Shown here: piece by piece, positions 39,971-49,760 of the stretch
Numbering within the stretch: the first letter of the stretch is position 1
Layout of the letters: every line of letters starts with the position of its first letter
Origin: Rubrobacter xylanophilus DSM 9941
GTDB taxonomy: Bacteria; Actinomycetota; Rubrobacteria; Rubrobacterales; Rubrobacteraceae
Assembly: GCF_000014185.1 (NCBI RefSeq)
Contig: NC_008148.1
Span: 310,001 to 374,000 of the forward strand
Length of the DNA: 64,000 nt
Direction of reading: 5' to 3'
Program-made: the position numbers and the translations under genes
The notes under the pieces: model-generated
Database searches by the model: none
What the model was told of the DNA's origin: nothing
What the model saw: only the letters and a program-made list of their open reading frames with translations

Positions 39971-40955
39971 CGTGTTCCTCCCCTCTCTCTACCTCCGGCC
40001 ACAGGCGGGCGATCAGGAAGACCAGCGCGATAGCCGAGAGCAGCCGGATGACCAGCAGCGGCAGCACGTCGATCCCGAGCGGCACGAAGATCAGGGTGTC
40101 CTCGATGACCGCGTGGCAGGCGCACAAGAACAGGGCTATCAGGGTGATCTCCCGCCGGCTGAAGCGCTGCTCGCGGGCCTGCTCCAGGATGATCCCGGCC
40201 CCGAAGGCGAGCCCGAAGACCAGCCCGCCCGCCACGGTGACGGCCCCGCGGGGGGCGATGCCGAGCGGGCGCATGAGGGGCCGCATGAGCGCCGCGAAGC
40301 GGTCGAGGGCGCCGAGGTCCTTGAGGGCCTGGATGAGCAGCATGACGGGGAAGACGATGAGGGCGAGCTGCGCCACCCCCTCCGCCGCGGCGCGCAGCGC
40401 CGCGAGAAGCGCCTCGCCCCACCCCGAGGGCTCCTCCGCGACGGGGGCGGCCAGCCCGTAGCGGGCCCTCTCCCCGCCGCCGTCCCACAGCCGGGCCACG
40501 GCGAGCCCGGCGGCCGCCGCGAGCCCCAGCCGGAACGCCACCACCAGCGTCGCGCTCACCCCCACCCGGCGGCAGATGGCGGTCTCCACCGGGAGCATGT
40601 GCGAGAAGCCGAGCATGAGCGCCAGGGTGAACACCTGCTTCACCGTGAGCTCCATCGCCAGGATGGCGCCTATGGCGGCGTAGAGGCCCAGCAGGTTGCC
40701 GAGCACCAGCGGGACCGCGGCCTCCCCCGGCAGCCCGAAGAGCCCCATGGCCGGGGCGAGCGCCTCCAGGAGCAGGCCGTAGACCGGGGTGAAGCGCAGG
40801 AGGGCGACCGCGGCGGTGACCGGGAAGATCACGAGCCCGAGCTCCCAGGTCGTCCTCAGGCCGCTCCTGAGGCCCTCCGCCCAGGAGATCGTGCGCAGTG
40901 CTTTGATCGCCCCCATGATGGAAGGAACCCCCGCCTCCGCTCCGGACCGCGCCAA
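39951..40955 (-). CDS. Nucleoside-recognition (Gate) domain membrane protein
   Basis: This is a polytopic membrane protein of up to 334 residues with about eight hydrophobic helices, organised as two Gate-like halves: LRTTWELGLVIFPVTAAVALL with LVLGNLLGLYAAIGAI, and VAQLALIVFPVMLLIQALK with GGLVFGLAFGAGII. The GLxAAxGxI and repeated IFPV signatures match the Gate family (SpmA/SpmB, FeoB-gate and nucleoside transporters). The substrate is unknown. The frame opens at a TTG (40955) only nine bases after the ligA stop; ATG 40916 (MGAIKALRT) is the alternative start. It sits between ligA and an aldolase, an odd pairing. Confidence 0.78.
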   Translation of the reverse strand: MARSGAEAGVPSIMGAIKALRTISWAEGLRSGLRTTWELGLVIFPVTAAVALLRFTPVYGLLLEALAPAMGLFGLPGEAAVPLVLGNLLGLYAAIGAILAMELTVKQVFTLALMLGFSHMLPVETAICRRVGVSATLVVAFRLGLAAAAGLAVARLWDGGGERARYGLAAPVAEEPSGWGEALLAALRAAAEGVAQLALIVFPVMLLIQALKDLGALDRFAALMRPLMRPLGIAPRGAVTVAGGLVFGLAFGAGIILEQAREQRFSRREITLIALFLCACHAVIEDTLIFVPLGIDVLPLLVIRLLSAIALVFLIARLWPEVERGEEHDERSPG

Positions 40956-40964
40956 CTTCTTTGT

Positions 40965-43034
<2,070 letters not shown>

Positions 43035-43514
43035 TCAGGCCCGGCGCACCGGCCAGTGGAGCCTGCGCCCCTCCTGGTCGGTGAGCACGACCTCCCTGCC
43101 CGCCGGCTCCACCCCGGCGATGACCGCCGCGGCGTACGGGTAGGTGAGCGCCTGGGTCACGATGGTCCCCGGCCCGGGGGAGCGCAGCCGGAGGCGCACC
43201 ACGAGACGCCCCTCCTCCAGGCGGGCGGAGTCGACGGCCACGGAGTACCCCCCGGAGGGCTTTCTGCCCCACAGGACGGCCAGGTAGGTGGCGTCCTCGG
43301 CCGCGGGCAGCCTCCCCGCGACCTCCCCGCCGAGAAGGCCGCCGAGCGCCCGCCGCGAGGGGGCGACCACCGCGAGCGGCTCCTCCCTCCCCTGGAAGGC
43401 TTGCCCGGAGAGCGCCCCGCGCACCTCGAGCGCCCGCTGCGGCTCGCCGGGGGGGCTCGGGCGGCACCCGGCGAGCAGGAGGAGGAGCGCGGCGAGAAGG
43501 AGCGTGGCCCTCAT
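43035..43514 (-). CDS. Lipoprotein with PrcB-type C-terminal domain
   Basis: This is a 159-residue lipoprotein. The lipobox LLLAGC ends a short signal peptide (MRATLLLAALLLLLAGC). The C-terminal half (TYLAVLWGRKPSGGYSVAVD, RLVVRLRLRSPGPGTIVTQ, ALTYPYAAAVI) matches the PrcB_C/protease-complex-inhibitor pattern first described next to the Treponema dentilisin protease. No protease gene is adjacent. ATG 43514 lies seven bases after TAACCT (43522-43527), which is consistent with a leaderless message. It is divergent from another lipoprotein gene across 58 bp. Confidence 0.78.
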   Translation of the reverse strand: MRATLLLAALLLLLAGCRPSPPGEPQRALEVRGALSGQAFQGREEPLAVVAPSRRALGGLLGGEVAGRLPAAEDATYLAVLWGRKPSGGYSVAVDSARLEEGRLVVRLRLRSPGPGTIVTQALTYPYAAAVIAGVEPAGREVVLTDQEGRRLHWPVRRA

Positions 43515-43572
43515 GCCCCACAGGTTACACCGCCCTGAAGCGGCGGAGCCCTTGCAGTAAACTCCGCTGGCT

Positions 43573-44160
43573 GTGAGGCGGCCCGCGCTGACGATGCTCT
43601 TGGTGTGCGCTCTCGGGCTCGCCCTCCTCCCCGGCTGCTCCCGGGAGGAGGGGGGTGCCCCCGGGTCCTTCGCGGGGGAGACCACGGCGGCCCCCGTACG
43701 CTGGACGACCGCCCTCGCCGGGGTGGAGGAGGCCGCCGGGGAGGCCCGGCGCTGGCGGGAGGACGCCGAGCTCTACGCCATAGCCACCCCGGAGCCCGCG
43801 CTGGACGCCCGGGGGCGGGCACCGGCGTGGCTCTACACCTTCGTCTCCCCCTCGGCGGGGGCGGTGGCGAGCGTCGAGGTGCGCGGGGGCGAGGCGCGGC
43901 GGCTGCCCGAGCAGCCGCTCCCCGAGGCGGACATCCGCAACCTGCGCCGCAACGCCCTGCCGCCGCCCGAGAGGCTGCTGGACAGCGACGAGGCGCTCCG
44001 GAGGGCGCGGGAGGTGCGGGGGCTGCTCTCCGGGCGGGGCGGGCGCACGGCCTCCGCCGGGCTCGACTCCCTCTCCGGGGGCGGGCCGGTCTGGATCTTC
44101 GCGACCGTCAGCGAGGGCCGGCGGCTGGAGGAGCGCGTCCCGGCCCTCTCCGGGGGCTAG
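43573..44160 (+). CDS. Lipoprotein of unknown function
   Basis: This is a 195-residue lipoprotein with signal VRRPALTMLLVCALGLALLPGC, lipobox LLPGC. The mature part (WREDAELYAIATPEPALDARG, WLYTFVSPSAGAVASVEVRGG) resembles a PepSY-like or small beta-sheet periplasmic domain, and the end has FATVSEGRRLEERVPALS. No enzyme motif is seen. GTG 43573 lies nine bases after TAAACT (43558-43563) without a Shine-Dalgarno, so probably leaderless. The 3' end overlaps the convergent PRC-barrel gene by 4 bp. Confidence 0.72.
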   Translation: MRRPALTMLLVCALGLALLPGCSREEGGAPGSFAGETTAAPVRWTTALAGVEEAAGEARRWREDAELYAIATPEPALDARGRAPAWLYTFVSPSAGAVASVEVRGGEARRLPEQPLPEADIRNLRRNALPPPERLLDSDEALRRAREVRGLLSGRGGRTASAGLDSLSGGGPVWIFATVSEGRRLEERVPALSGG

Positions 44161-44471
44161 CGGGGCCGCTCGAGGCCGTAGTGCCTGCGCACCCGCCGGT
44201 CGAAGTCGCCGTCGGGCCGCTCCTCGAGCGGCGGCGCCGAGCGCACCTTCTCCGCCGGGTGGGGGAGGAGGACCCGCCGGCGGTCCGGCTCGGCGTCCAG
44301 GCCCTCCGCGGGGACCGCGCGGCCGCCCACGCAGAGGTACTTCAGCACGCCGCTCGGGGCGTCGTAGACCGTCCGCTCGACCCTCCCGAGGGGCTCGCCC
44401 GCGGCGTCGAGCACCTCGTAGCCCTCCCACTCCGTATAGGGGTTGTCCGGCCTGTGGTTCGCTTCCTCCAT
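44157..44471 (-). CDS. PRC-barrel domain protein
   Basis: This is a 104-residue protein whose N-terminal 70 residues form a PRC-barrel-like beta barrel (EWEGYEVLDAAGEPLGRVER, then SGVLKYLCVGG and LLPHPAEKV). Such domains bind RNA, proteins or nucleotides and are common as stand-alone stress proteins. The C-terminus is basic and arginine-rich (DFDRRVRRHYGLERPR). The start is 57 bp from the divergent membrane-protein gene. Confidence 0.78.
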   Translation of the reverse strand: MEEANHRPDNPYTEWEGYEVLDAAGEPLGRVERTVYDAPSGVLKYLCVGGRAVPAEGLDAEPDRRRVLLPHPAEKVRSAPPLEERPDGDFDRRVRRHYGLERPR

Positions 44472-44527
44472 CTATCGGGATCCTCCGGGTGGCGGGGACA
44501 ACGCGATGTGCGTATGATACGTCGGAC

Positions 44528-45511
44528 GTGAGCGGGGAGAGCAGCCACCGCAGAAACGCCCGGTGCCTCAAGGCGCTGGCGCTGCTGTACCTGGCGCTCG
44601 TCGGCGCCTCCTTTCTGCTGGTCTACGGGGACGCCTACGAGCCGGCGGTCCACATGCTGCTCTTTCTGGCGGCCTGCTCCGTGGGGGCGACCGCGTCGGT
44701 GGCGGTGCTCCTGCTGCCGGTCGAGCAGTTCTCCGGCGGCTTCTCCGGGGGCGTCTACGCGCTGCTCGCCGCCTCCACCGCCATGATGACCTTCTTCTCC
44801 GGGGGCACCTCCAGCGAGCTCTACCTGCTCTTCTTCCCGCTGCTTCTCGCGGCGGCCCTGCACGGCTCGTGGCGCGTCGCCCTCTTCGCGCTCGCCTCGG
44901 TGCTGCTCTTCTACGCGCTGGCGGTCATGCCGGGGCTCCTCAACGAGGAGGCCGACGCCTCGGTGGCGGCCCCCGTGCTCTACCGGCTCGCGGCGCTCGG
45001 GCTCACCGGGGCCTTCGTGGCGGCCGCCTCCCGGCTCTCCTCCGGCGGGGGGGAAGAGGAGTACATAGTCCCCGACGAGGACGGCTCGCTGCTCCTGGAG
45101 CGGGTGGAGCGCGAGATCTCCGCCCGCCGCGGGGTGCAGGTGGCCGTGATCCTGGTGGACCCCGGGCGGGGGGTGGAGGACGTGGAGGCGCTGCTGGAGC
45201 GGGTGCGGGCCAGGATCGCGGAGCCCGTGCTGCTCGGCGAGGGGGCCGTGTTCGGGATGGTGCTCTCCGGGGTGGGCGACAGGGAGATCGAGAGCGCCGC
45301 CAGGAGGGCGCTCGCGGCGGCGGGCTCCCTCGGCGCCGGGGAGACCCGGGCCGGGGTCGCCGTCTACCCGCGGGACGCCCGCTCGGCCGAGGATCTGCTC
45401 GTGGCCGCGGGCCGGGCGCTCGAGGCCGCCTTCGAGGTGGACTCCCCGAGCGCCATAGTGCTGGCCGGGCGGCGGGCGGCCCGGGAGGAGGGCCGCCGGG
45501 CAGCCCGGTAG
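44528..45511 (+). CDS. Membrane protein with degenerate GGDEF-like domain
   Basis: This is a 327-residue protein. It has about six transmembrane helices (residues 17-170), then a cytosolic domain of about 130 residues. The end of that domain (TRAGVAVYPRDARSAEDLLV, then AAGRALEAAF) is the characteristic C-terminal signature of diguanylate cyclase domains. Where GGDEF should sit it reads LLGEGAVFGMVLSG, so the active site is lost. It could be a receptor or regulatory relic. GTG 44528 lies nine bases after TATGAT (44513-44518); leaderless transcription is likely. Confidence 0.7.
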   Translation: MSGESSHRRNARCLKALALLYLALVGASFLLVYGDAYEPAVHMLLFLAACSVGATASVAVLLLPVEQFSGGFSGGVYALLAASTAMMTFFSGGTSSELYLLFFPLLLAAALHGSWRVALFALASVLLFYALAVMPGLLNEEADASVAAPVLYRLAALGLTGAFVAAASRLSSGGGEEEYIVPDEDGSLLLERVEREISARRGVQVAVILVDPGRGVEDVEALLERVRARIAEPVLLGEGAVFGMVLSGVGDREIESAARRALAAAGSLGAGETRAGVAVYPRDARSAEDLLVAAGRALEAAFEVDSPSAIVLAGRRAAREEGRRAAR

Positions 45512-45571
45512 GGAAACCGCTCGCGGGGCTTCTGCGTAGGTTGGTGTGCCGGGGGGCGATCTGCCCGGTGT

Positions 45572-45577
45572 TATAAT
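45572..45577 (+). promoter_or_regulatory. -10 box of the pspA operon
   Basis: TATAAT, a perfect consensus -10, lies 51 bases before the pspA ATG. No good -35 is visible at 17 bp, which suggests activator or alternative sigma-factor dependence. Confidence 0.5.
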
Positions 45578-45628
45578 CGGCGGCATACTGGCAGGGGCGC
45601 GAAAACTACCGGGAGCGATGCGCACGAG

Positions 45629-46372
45629 ATGGGAAGGCTTTTCAGGGCGATCCGCGGGTTCGTAGGGAGGTTTCTGTCCGGGGTGGAGGAGCGCAACCCC
45701 GAGATCCTGCTGGAGAACGCCGTTCAGGACGAGCTCGAGAACCTGAAGAAGCTGCAGGTGGCGGCCGCCCGCACCATGGCGTACGAGAAGATGCTCGCCA
45801 ACGACGCCGCCGCCAAGCAGAAGCTGGTGGCCGCCCGGGAGCGCCAGGCCCAGGAGCTTCTGGCCCGCGGCCAGCGGGAGGCGGCGATCGAGGTGATCCA
45901 GCAGAAGCAGGAGGCCCAGGCCTCGCTCGCCGAGCTGGAGGGGCGTCTGGAGGAGGCGCGCCGGAACTCGCAGGAGATGGAGCGGGCCTTCCGGGAGCAG
46001 GAGCGGCGCTACAACGAGGTGGTGAGGGAGCGGGCGGCGCTGATGGAGGAGCACCAGCGGGCCCGGGCGCTCAGGATGGCCAACGAGGCGCGCGCGAGCA
46101 TCTCGCTCTCGGACTCCTCCAGGGACCTGGAGAAGGCCCGGCAGGCGATCCGCCAGGCCTCCTACGAGGCGGAGGCGGTCGGCGAGCTGAGCGTGAGCGA
46201 GACCGAGCGCCAGATAGCCGCCGCCGAGGTGGACCTCAAGCGCCTGGAGGCGGAGCGGGAGCTGGAGGAGATGGAGGTTCGCATGGGCCTGCGCGAGCCG
46301 GGGCAGATAGGGCCCGGCGCCGCTCCCGCGGAGGAGCGCGAGCGGCGCGGGGGGGAGGAGAACCGTGGCTAG
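45629..46372 (+). CDS. pspA: PspA/IM30 family membrane-protecting protein
   Basis: This is a 247-residue, nearly all-helical protein. It starts MGRLFRAIRGFVGRFLSG (amphipathic membrane-binding helix), followed by the long PspA coiled-coil hairpin (ENAVQDELENLKKLQVAAAR through EMERAFREQERRYNEVVRER) and later helices. PspA proteins polymerise into ESCRT-III-like rods that support damaged membranes. The 40-residue tail after residue 205 is acidic and Glu-rich. It heads a four-gene operon; the next gene starts 8 bases before its stop. Confidence 0.88.
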   Translation: MGRLFRAIRGFVGRFLSGVEERNPEILLENAVQDELENLKKLQVAAARTMAYEKMLANDAAAKQKLVAARERQAQELLARGQREAAIEVIQQKQEAQASLAELEGRLEEARRNSQEMERAFREQERRYNEVVRERAALMEEHQRARALRMANEARASISLSDSSRDLEKARQAIRQASYEAEAVGELSVSETERQIAAAEVDLKRLEAERELEEMEVRMGLREPGQIGPGAAPAEERERRGGEENRG

Positions 46373-47156
46373 GCGGCGGAGCGGGAGCCTCCTGGTGCGG
46401 CTTGCGCCGCTTGGCTCCCTCGGCGGGCTGGGGATGCTCGCGGTGGCGGGCGAGCATTACGCGCTCGCCGGGCTGCTCGGGGCCGGGGCGGCCGTGGCCG
46501 GGTACAGGCTGCTGGACAGGGAGGGCAACGCGCGCCGGGAGCTCTGGCGCCGGGCGCGGTCGAACGTGCGGGCGCTGGAGCGGGTGGCCCGCGAGGACCC
46601 CGTCTCCGCGCCGCAGATGCGCCGGATCGCGGAGCTGCAGGGCGGGCTGCTGGAGAGCTGGGAGCTGCTGCCCGAGCAGTACCGGCCGCTGCTGGACGAG
46701 GACGTGTTCACCGTGGTCGAGGAGGTGGAGAACGCCGTCCGCCTGGCGCGCCGCAGGGCGGCCCTGCGGCGCCACCTGGACGGGATGGAGCGGCAGGACA
46801 TCCGGCGCAGGATCCGGAGCCTGCAGGAGGATCTGGCCCAGCTGGAGGAGGGCTCCCCTCTGCGGGCGACCTTCGAGCGGGCGCTGGCCGGCCGCAGGGC
46901 GGAGCTCGCCGGCTACGAGGAGATGCTCGACGGGGTCAGCATGATCAACGCCCAGCTGGAGAGCGCCGAGAGCCTGCTCGGGAGCCTCAGGGGAGACCTG
47001 CTGACCCTGGAGGCGGGGCTGGCGCCGCAGGCGCTCGAGGGCGGTCTGGACCGCCTCAAGGAGCGGGTGGCGCTCTTCAAGCGCAGCATGGACGAGGTCA
47101 CCCGCGCCGTAGGCAAGCTGCACGAACGAGCGACGGAGGAGCTTCCGGCACGATGA
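46365..47156 (+). CDS. Coiled-coil protein with N-terminal membrane helices, PspA operon
   Basis: This is a 263-residue protein I do not recognise by name. Residues 10-45 form one or two hydrophobic helices (GSLGGLGMLAVAG, then LAGLLGAGAAVAGYRLL). The rest is helical and coiled-coil-rich (RRIRSLQEDLAQLEEGS, NAQLESAESLLGSLRGDLLT, LDRLKERVALFKRSMDEVTR). That layout, a membrane anchor plus helical rods, recalls XpaC/TelA-associated proteins found with pspA elsewhere, but I cannot confirm it. The GTG start overlaps pspA by 8 bp and the stop overlaps the next gene (ATGA). Confidence 0.75.
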   Translation: MARRRSGSLLVRLAPLGSLGGLGMLAVAGEHYALAGLLGAGAAVAGYRLLDREGNARRELWRRARSNVRALERVAREDPVSAPQMRRIAELQGGLLESWELLPEQYRPLLDEDVFTVVEEVENAVRLARRRAALRRHLDGMERQDIRRRIRSLQEDLAQLEEGSPLRATFERALAGRRAELAGYEEMLDGVSMINAQLESAESLLGSLRGDLLTLEAGLAPQALEGGLDRLKERVALFKRSMDEVTRAVGKLHERATEELPAR

Positions 47157-47806
47157 GCGAGGAACACCACGGCAGGCAGGGCTTTTTCTCCAGGATCTTC
47201 TCCCCGGAGCCGGAGGAGGAGCAGCACACCACGGTCTACTCCGCGGAGGATCTGGAGCCCGGGGAGGATGAAGAGCGCGAGGGAACCCGGCGTTTCACCG
47301 TGGAGCGGGCCGCGGAGATCATCCGCAACCTGCCGCCGGAGGTCCCCCGCTCCAGCGCGGTGCGCATCGTCCGCCAGACGCTGATCGCCGCCGGGATAGA
47401 CATCGAGGAGCTGGCCTCCTCCACCCGGGCCCGGGAGTCCAAGCTGAACTCGGAGATCTCGCTGCGCCAGAAGAGGATCCAGGACCTCAAGGAGCGCACG
47501 GAGGAGGTCGTCCGGCAGCTGGAGGAGGAGATCCGCAAGGCCCGCGAGGCGCGCAACACGGGGATAGCCGAGGAGGAGCGCCGGATCGCCCGGGCCCGGG
47601 AGGGCCTCGAGGACGTCGAGCGGGTGCGGGACTTCTTCGGGCTGCCCCGTGGCGACTCGGAGTACACCCCCCCGCCGGAGCAGGGCGAGGAGACCCAGGT
47701 GATGGACCGGCCGCGCGAGGGGGGCGGTGAGGACGAGGACGACACCCGCGTCATACGCCGGCCCGGACCGCTCTCGGAGGGCTGGGAGGACCGCGGGGAG
47801 CGGTGA
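47153..47806 (+). CDS. Coiled-coil protein of the PspA operon
   Basis: This is a 217-residue soluble protein of unknown family. It has an acidic N-terminal region (FSPEPEEEQHTTVYSAEDLE) and a small helical domain (RRFTVERAAEIIRNLPPEVP, VRIVRQTLIAAGIDIEELA), then a coiled coil (about 105-160, SLRQKRIQDLKERTEEVVRQ). A disordered acidic tail ends it. The middle helical domain looks like a partner- or nucleotide-binding module. Stop and start overlap on both sides (47153-47156 and 47803-47806), so the four genes are translationally coupled. Confidence 0.75.
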   Translation: MSEEHHGRQGFFSRIFSPEPEEEQHTTVYSAEDLEPGEDEEREGTRRFTVERAAEIIRNLPPEVPRSSAVRIVRQTLIAAGIDIEELASSTRARESKLNSEISLRQKRIQDLKERTEEVVRQLEEEIRKAREARNTGIAEEERRIARAREGLEDVERVRDFFGLPRGDSEYTPPPEQGEETQVMDRPREGGGEDEDDTRVIRRPGPLSEGWEDRGER

Positions 47807-48264
47807 GCATCCCGCGCCGCCTGGGCCGCCTGGCGAGGGGCTTCGTCTCCAGCCTGCAGGAGGACGAGCGCTTCCGGGAGAGCCTCGCCGAGGCGCTCAG
47901 GGTGGGGCGCGAGCGCAGGGAGACGCTCAGGGAAGCCTTCGAGGCGGCCTGGCGCGGGGCCGCCGAGGAGTGGCGCTCCTCGGAGGAGCGCCGGAGCGCC
48001 TCGGAGGGGGCGGGCTGGCGCCAGACCTCCGCGACCTTCCGCGCCGTGCGCTACCCGCCGGAGGTGCTCGAGGCCTACGAGCGCCTGGGCCTCTCCCCGG
48101 GGACCCCCATCGCCGAGGTGGACCGCCGCCGCCGGGAGCTGGTCAAGAAGTACCACCCCGACCGCTTCACCGACCCCGCAAAGAGGGCCCGCGCCGAGCG
48201 GGTGACCGCCGAGATCAACGCGGCCCACGACAGGATCGAACGCCACCTGCTGCGCCGCGCATAG
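47803..48264 (+). CDS. C-terminal J-domain protein of the PspA operon
   Basis: This is a 153-residue protein. The N-terminal half is helical and rich in Arg/Glu (RLARGFVSSLQEDERFRESL). The C-terminal 65 residues are a J domain with the HPD motif in VKKYHPDRFTDPAKRA, which stimulates DnaK ATPase. A J domain at the C-terminus is less usual than at the N-terminus and suggests that the front half is the targeting part. The GTG start overlaps the preceding gene. Confidence 0.83.
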   Translation: MSIPRRLGRLARGFVSSLQEDERFRESLAEALRVGRERRETLREAFEAAWRGAAEEWRSSEERRSASEGAGWRQTSATFRAVRYPPEVLEAYERLGLSPGTPIAEVDRRRRELVKKYHPDRFTDPAKRARAERVTAEINAAHDRIERHLLRRA

Positions 48265-48268
48265 TCCT

Positions 48269-48297
48269 TTGCACCCGGCCCCCGGCTGTGCTGTAAT
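48269..48297 (+). promoter_or_regulatory. Promoter of the SBP56 operon
   Basis: TTGCAC (48269-48274), a 17-bp spacer and TGTAAT (48292-48297) lie about 70 bases before the ATG, which has GGAAGGAGGGG upstream. Confidence 0.6.
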
Positions 48298-48368
48298 TCC
48301 CTACCAGAATTGTAGGATTTGGCAAGGAGGGAGCATGGGCCGCGAGAACGGCGGAAGGAGGGGCTCTG

Positions 48369-49760
48369 ATGGCTAGCTGGAGGCCGGATCCCACTTTCTA
48401 TCCCTCGCCGAAGATGGCGATGCAGGCTCCGCGCGAGCGGCTGGGGTATGTGGCGCTGCTCGACCCCGGGAGGGAGCGTCCGGACGCGCTCGGGGTTTTG
48501 GATCTCGACCCGGACTCGGGCACCTACGCGCAGATCGTGGGCCGGGTGGAGATGCCGAACGCCGCCGACGAGCTGCACCACTTCGGTTGGAACGCCTGCA
48601 GCGCGGCGCTCTGCCCGTACGCCCCGCACCCGCATGTGGAGCGCCGCTACCTCATCGTCCCCGGGATACGCTCCTCGCGCATACACATCGTGGACACCAA
48701 GCCGGACCCGAGGGAGCCCAGGATCGTCAAGGTCATAGAGCCCGAGGAGCTGCACCGGCGCACCGGCTACAGCCGGCCCCACACCATCCACTGCGGCCCC
48801 GACGGCGTCTACGTGAGCGCCCTGGGGAGCCCGGAGGGGGACGGGCCGGGCGGCGTCTTCGTCATGGACCACGAGAGCTTCGATCCCCTGGGGCGCTGGG
48901 AGGTCGAGCGCGGCCCGCAGCAGCTCGCCTACGACTTCTGGTGGCACCTGGGCTACGACACCATGGTCACCAGCGAGTGGGGGACCCCCAACATGATCGA
49001 GGGCGGCCTCGACCCCCAGATCCTCCTCAACAAGGGCTACGGGCGTCGGCTCCACATCTGGGACCTCAGGCGCCGGCGGCACCTGCAGGCGCTCGACGTG
49101 GGCGAGGAGCACCAGATGGTGCTCGAGCTGCGCCCCGCCCACGACCCGGCCCGGACCTACGGCTTCGTCGGGGTGGTGGTCAGCCTCGAGGACCTCTCCG
49201 CCTCCGTGTGGCTCTGGCACCGCCAGAACGGCTCCTGGGGCATCCGGAAGGTCATCGAGATCCCGGCCGAGCCCGCCGAGCCCGACCAGCTCCCCCCGCT
49301 GCTCAAGGACTTCGGGGCGGTGCCGCCGCTGGTCACGGACATCAACCTCTCCCTCGACGACCGCTTCCTGTACGTCTCCTGCTGGGGCACCGGCGAGCTC
49401 AGGCAGTACGACGTCTCCGACCCGTTCAACCCCCGGCACACCGGCTCGGTGCGCCTCGGGGGGATCGTCCGCAAGGCGGCTCACCCCGCCTCCGGGCCCC
49501 TCAACGGCGGCCCGCAGATGGTCGAGGTCAGCCGCGACGGGCGGCGGGTGTACTTCAGCAACTCGCTCTACGCCTCCTGGGACGAGCAGTTCTACCCGGT
49601 GGGGATAAGGGGTTGGATCGCCAAGGCCGAGGCGGATCCCGGCGGCGGCCTCTCCCTCGACCCGGGCTTCTTCACCGAGGTCGGTGACGGTCTGCGGCCC
49701 CACCAGATAAGGCTCGAGGGCGGCGACTCCTCCTCCGACTCCTACTGCTACCCGTCGTGA
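48369..49760 (+). CDS. SBP56 family protein (selenium-binding protein / methanethiol oxidase)
   Basis: This is a 463-residue SBP56 beta-propeller protein. Family segments: PNAADELHHFGWNACSAALC, RRYLIVPGIRSSRIHIVDT, HTIHCGPDGVYVSALG, FDPLGRWE, DTMVTSEWGTPNMIEGG, GYGRRLHIWDL, LLKDFGAVPPLVTDINLSLD, YVSCWGTGELRQYDVSDP and NGGPQMVEVSRDGRRVYFSNS. Bacterial and human members oxidise methanethiol to formaldehyde, H2S and H2O2 with bound copper. The several His residues along the propeller and the FGWN-x-C (HHFGWNACSAALC) region are the likely metal or selenium site. Its stop overlaps the start of a His-bearing membrane protein. Confidence 0.93.
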   Translation: MASWRPDPTFYPSPKMAMQAPRERLGYVALLDPGRERPDALGVLDLDPDSGTYAQIVGRVEMPNAADELHHFGWNACSAALCPYAPHPHVERRYLIVPGIRSSRIHIVDTKPDPREPRIVKVIEPEELHRRTGYSRPHTIHCGPDGVYVSALGSPEGDGPGGVFVMDHESFDPLGRWEVERGPQQLAYDFWWHLGYDTMVTSEWGTPNMIEGGLDPQILLNKGYGRRLHIWDLRRRRHLQALDVGEEHQMVLELRPAHDPARTYGFVGVVVSLEDLSASVWLWHRQNGSWGIRKVIEIPAEPAEPDQLPPLLKDFGAVPPLVTDINLSLDDRFLYVSCWGTGELRQYDVSDPFNPRHTGSVRLGGIVRKAAHPASGPLNGGPQMVEVSRDGRRVYFSNSLYASWDEQFYPVGIRGWIAKAEADPGGGLSLDPGFFTEVGDGLRPHQIRLEGGDSSSDSYCYPS

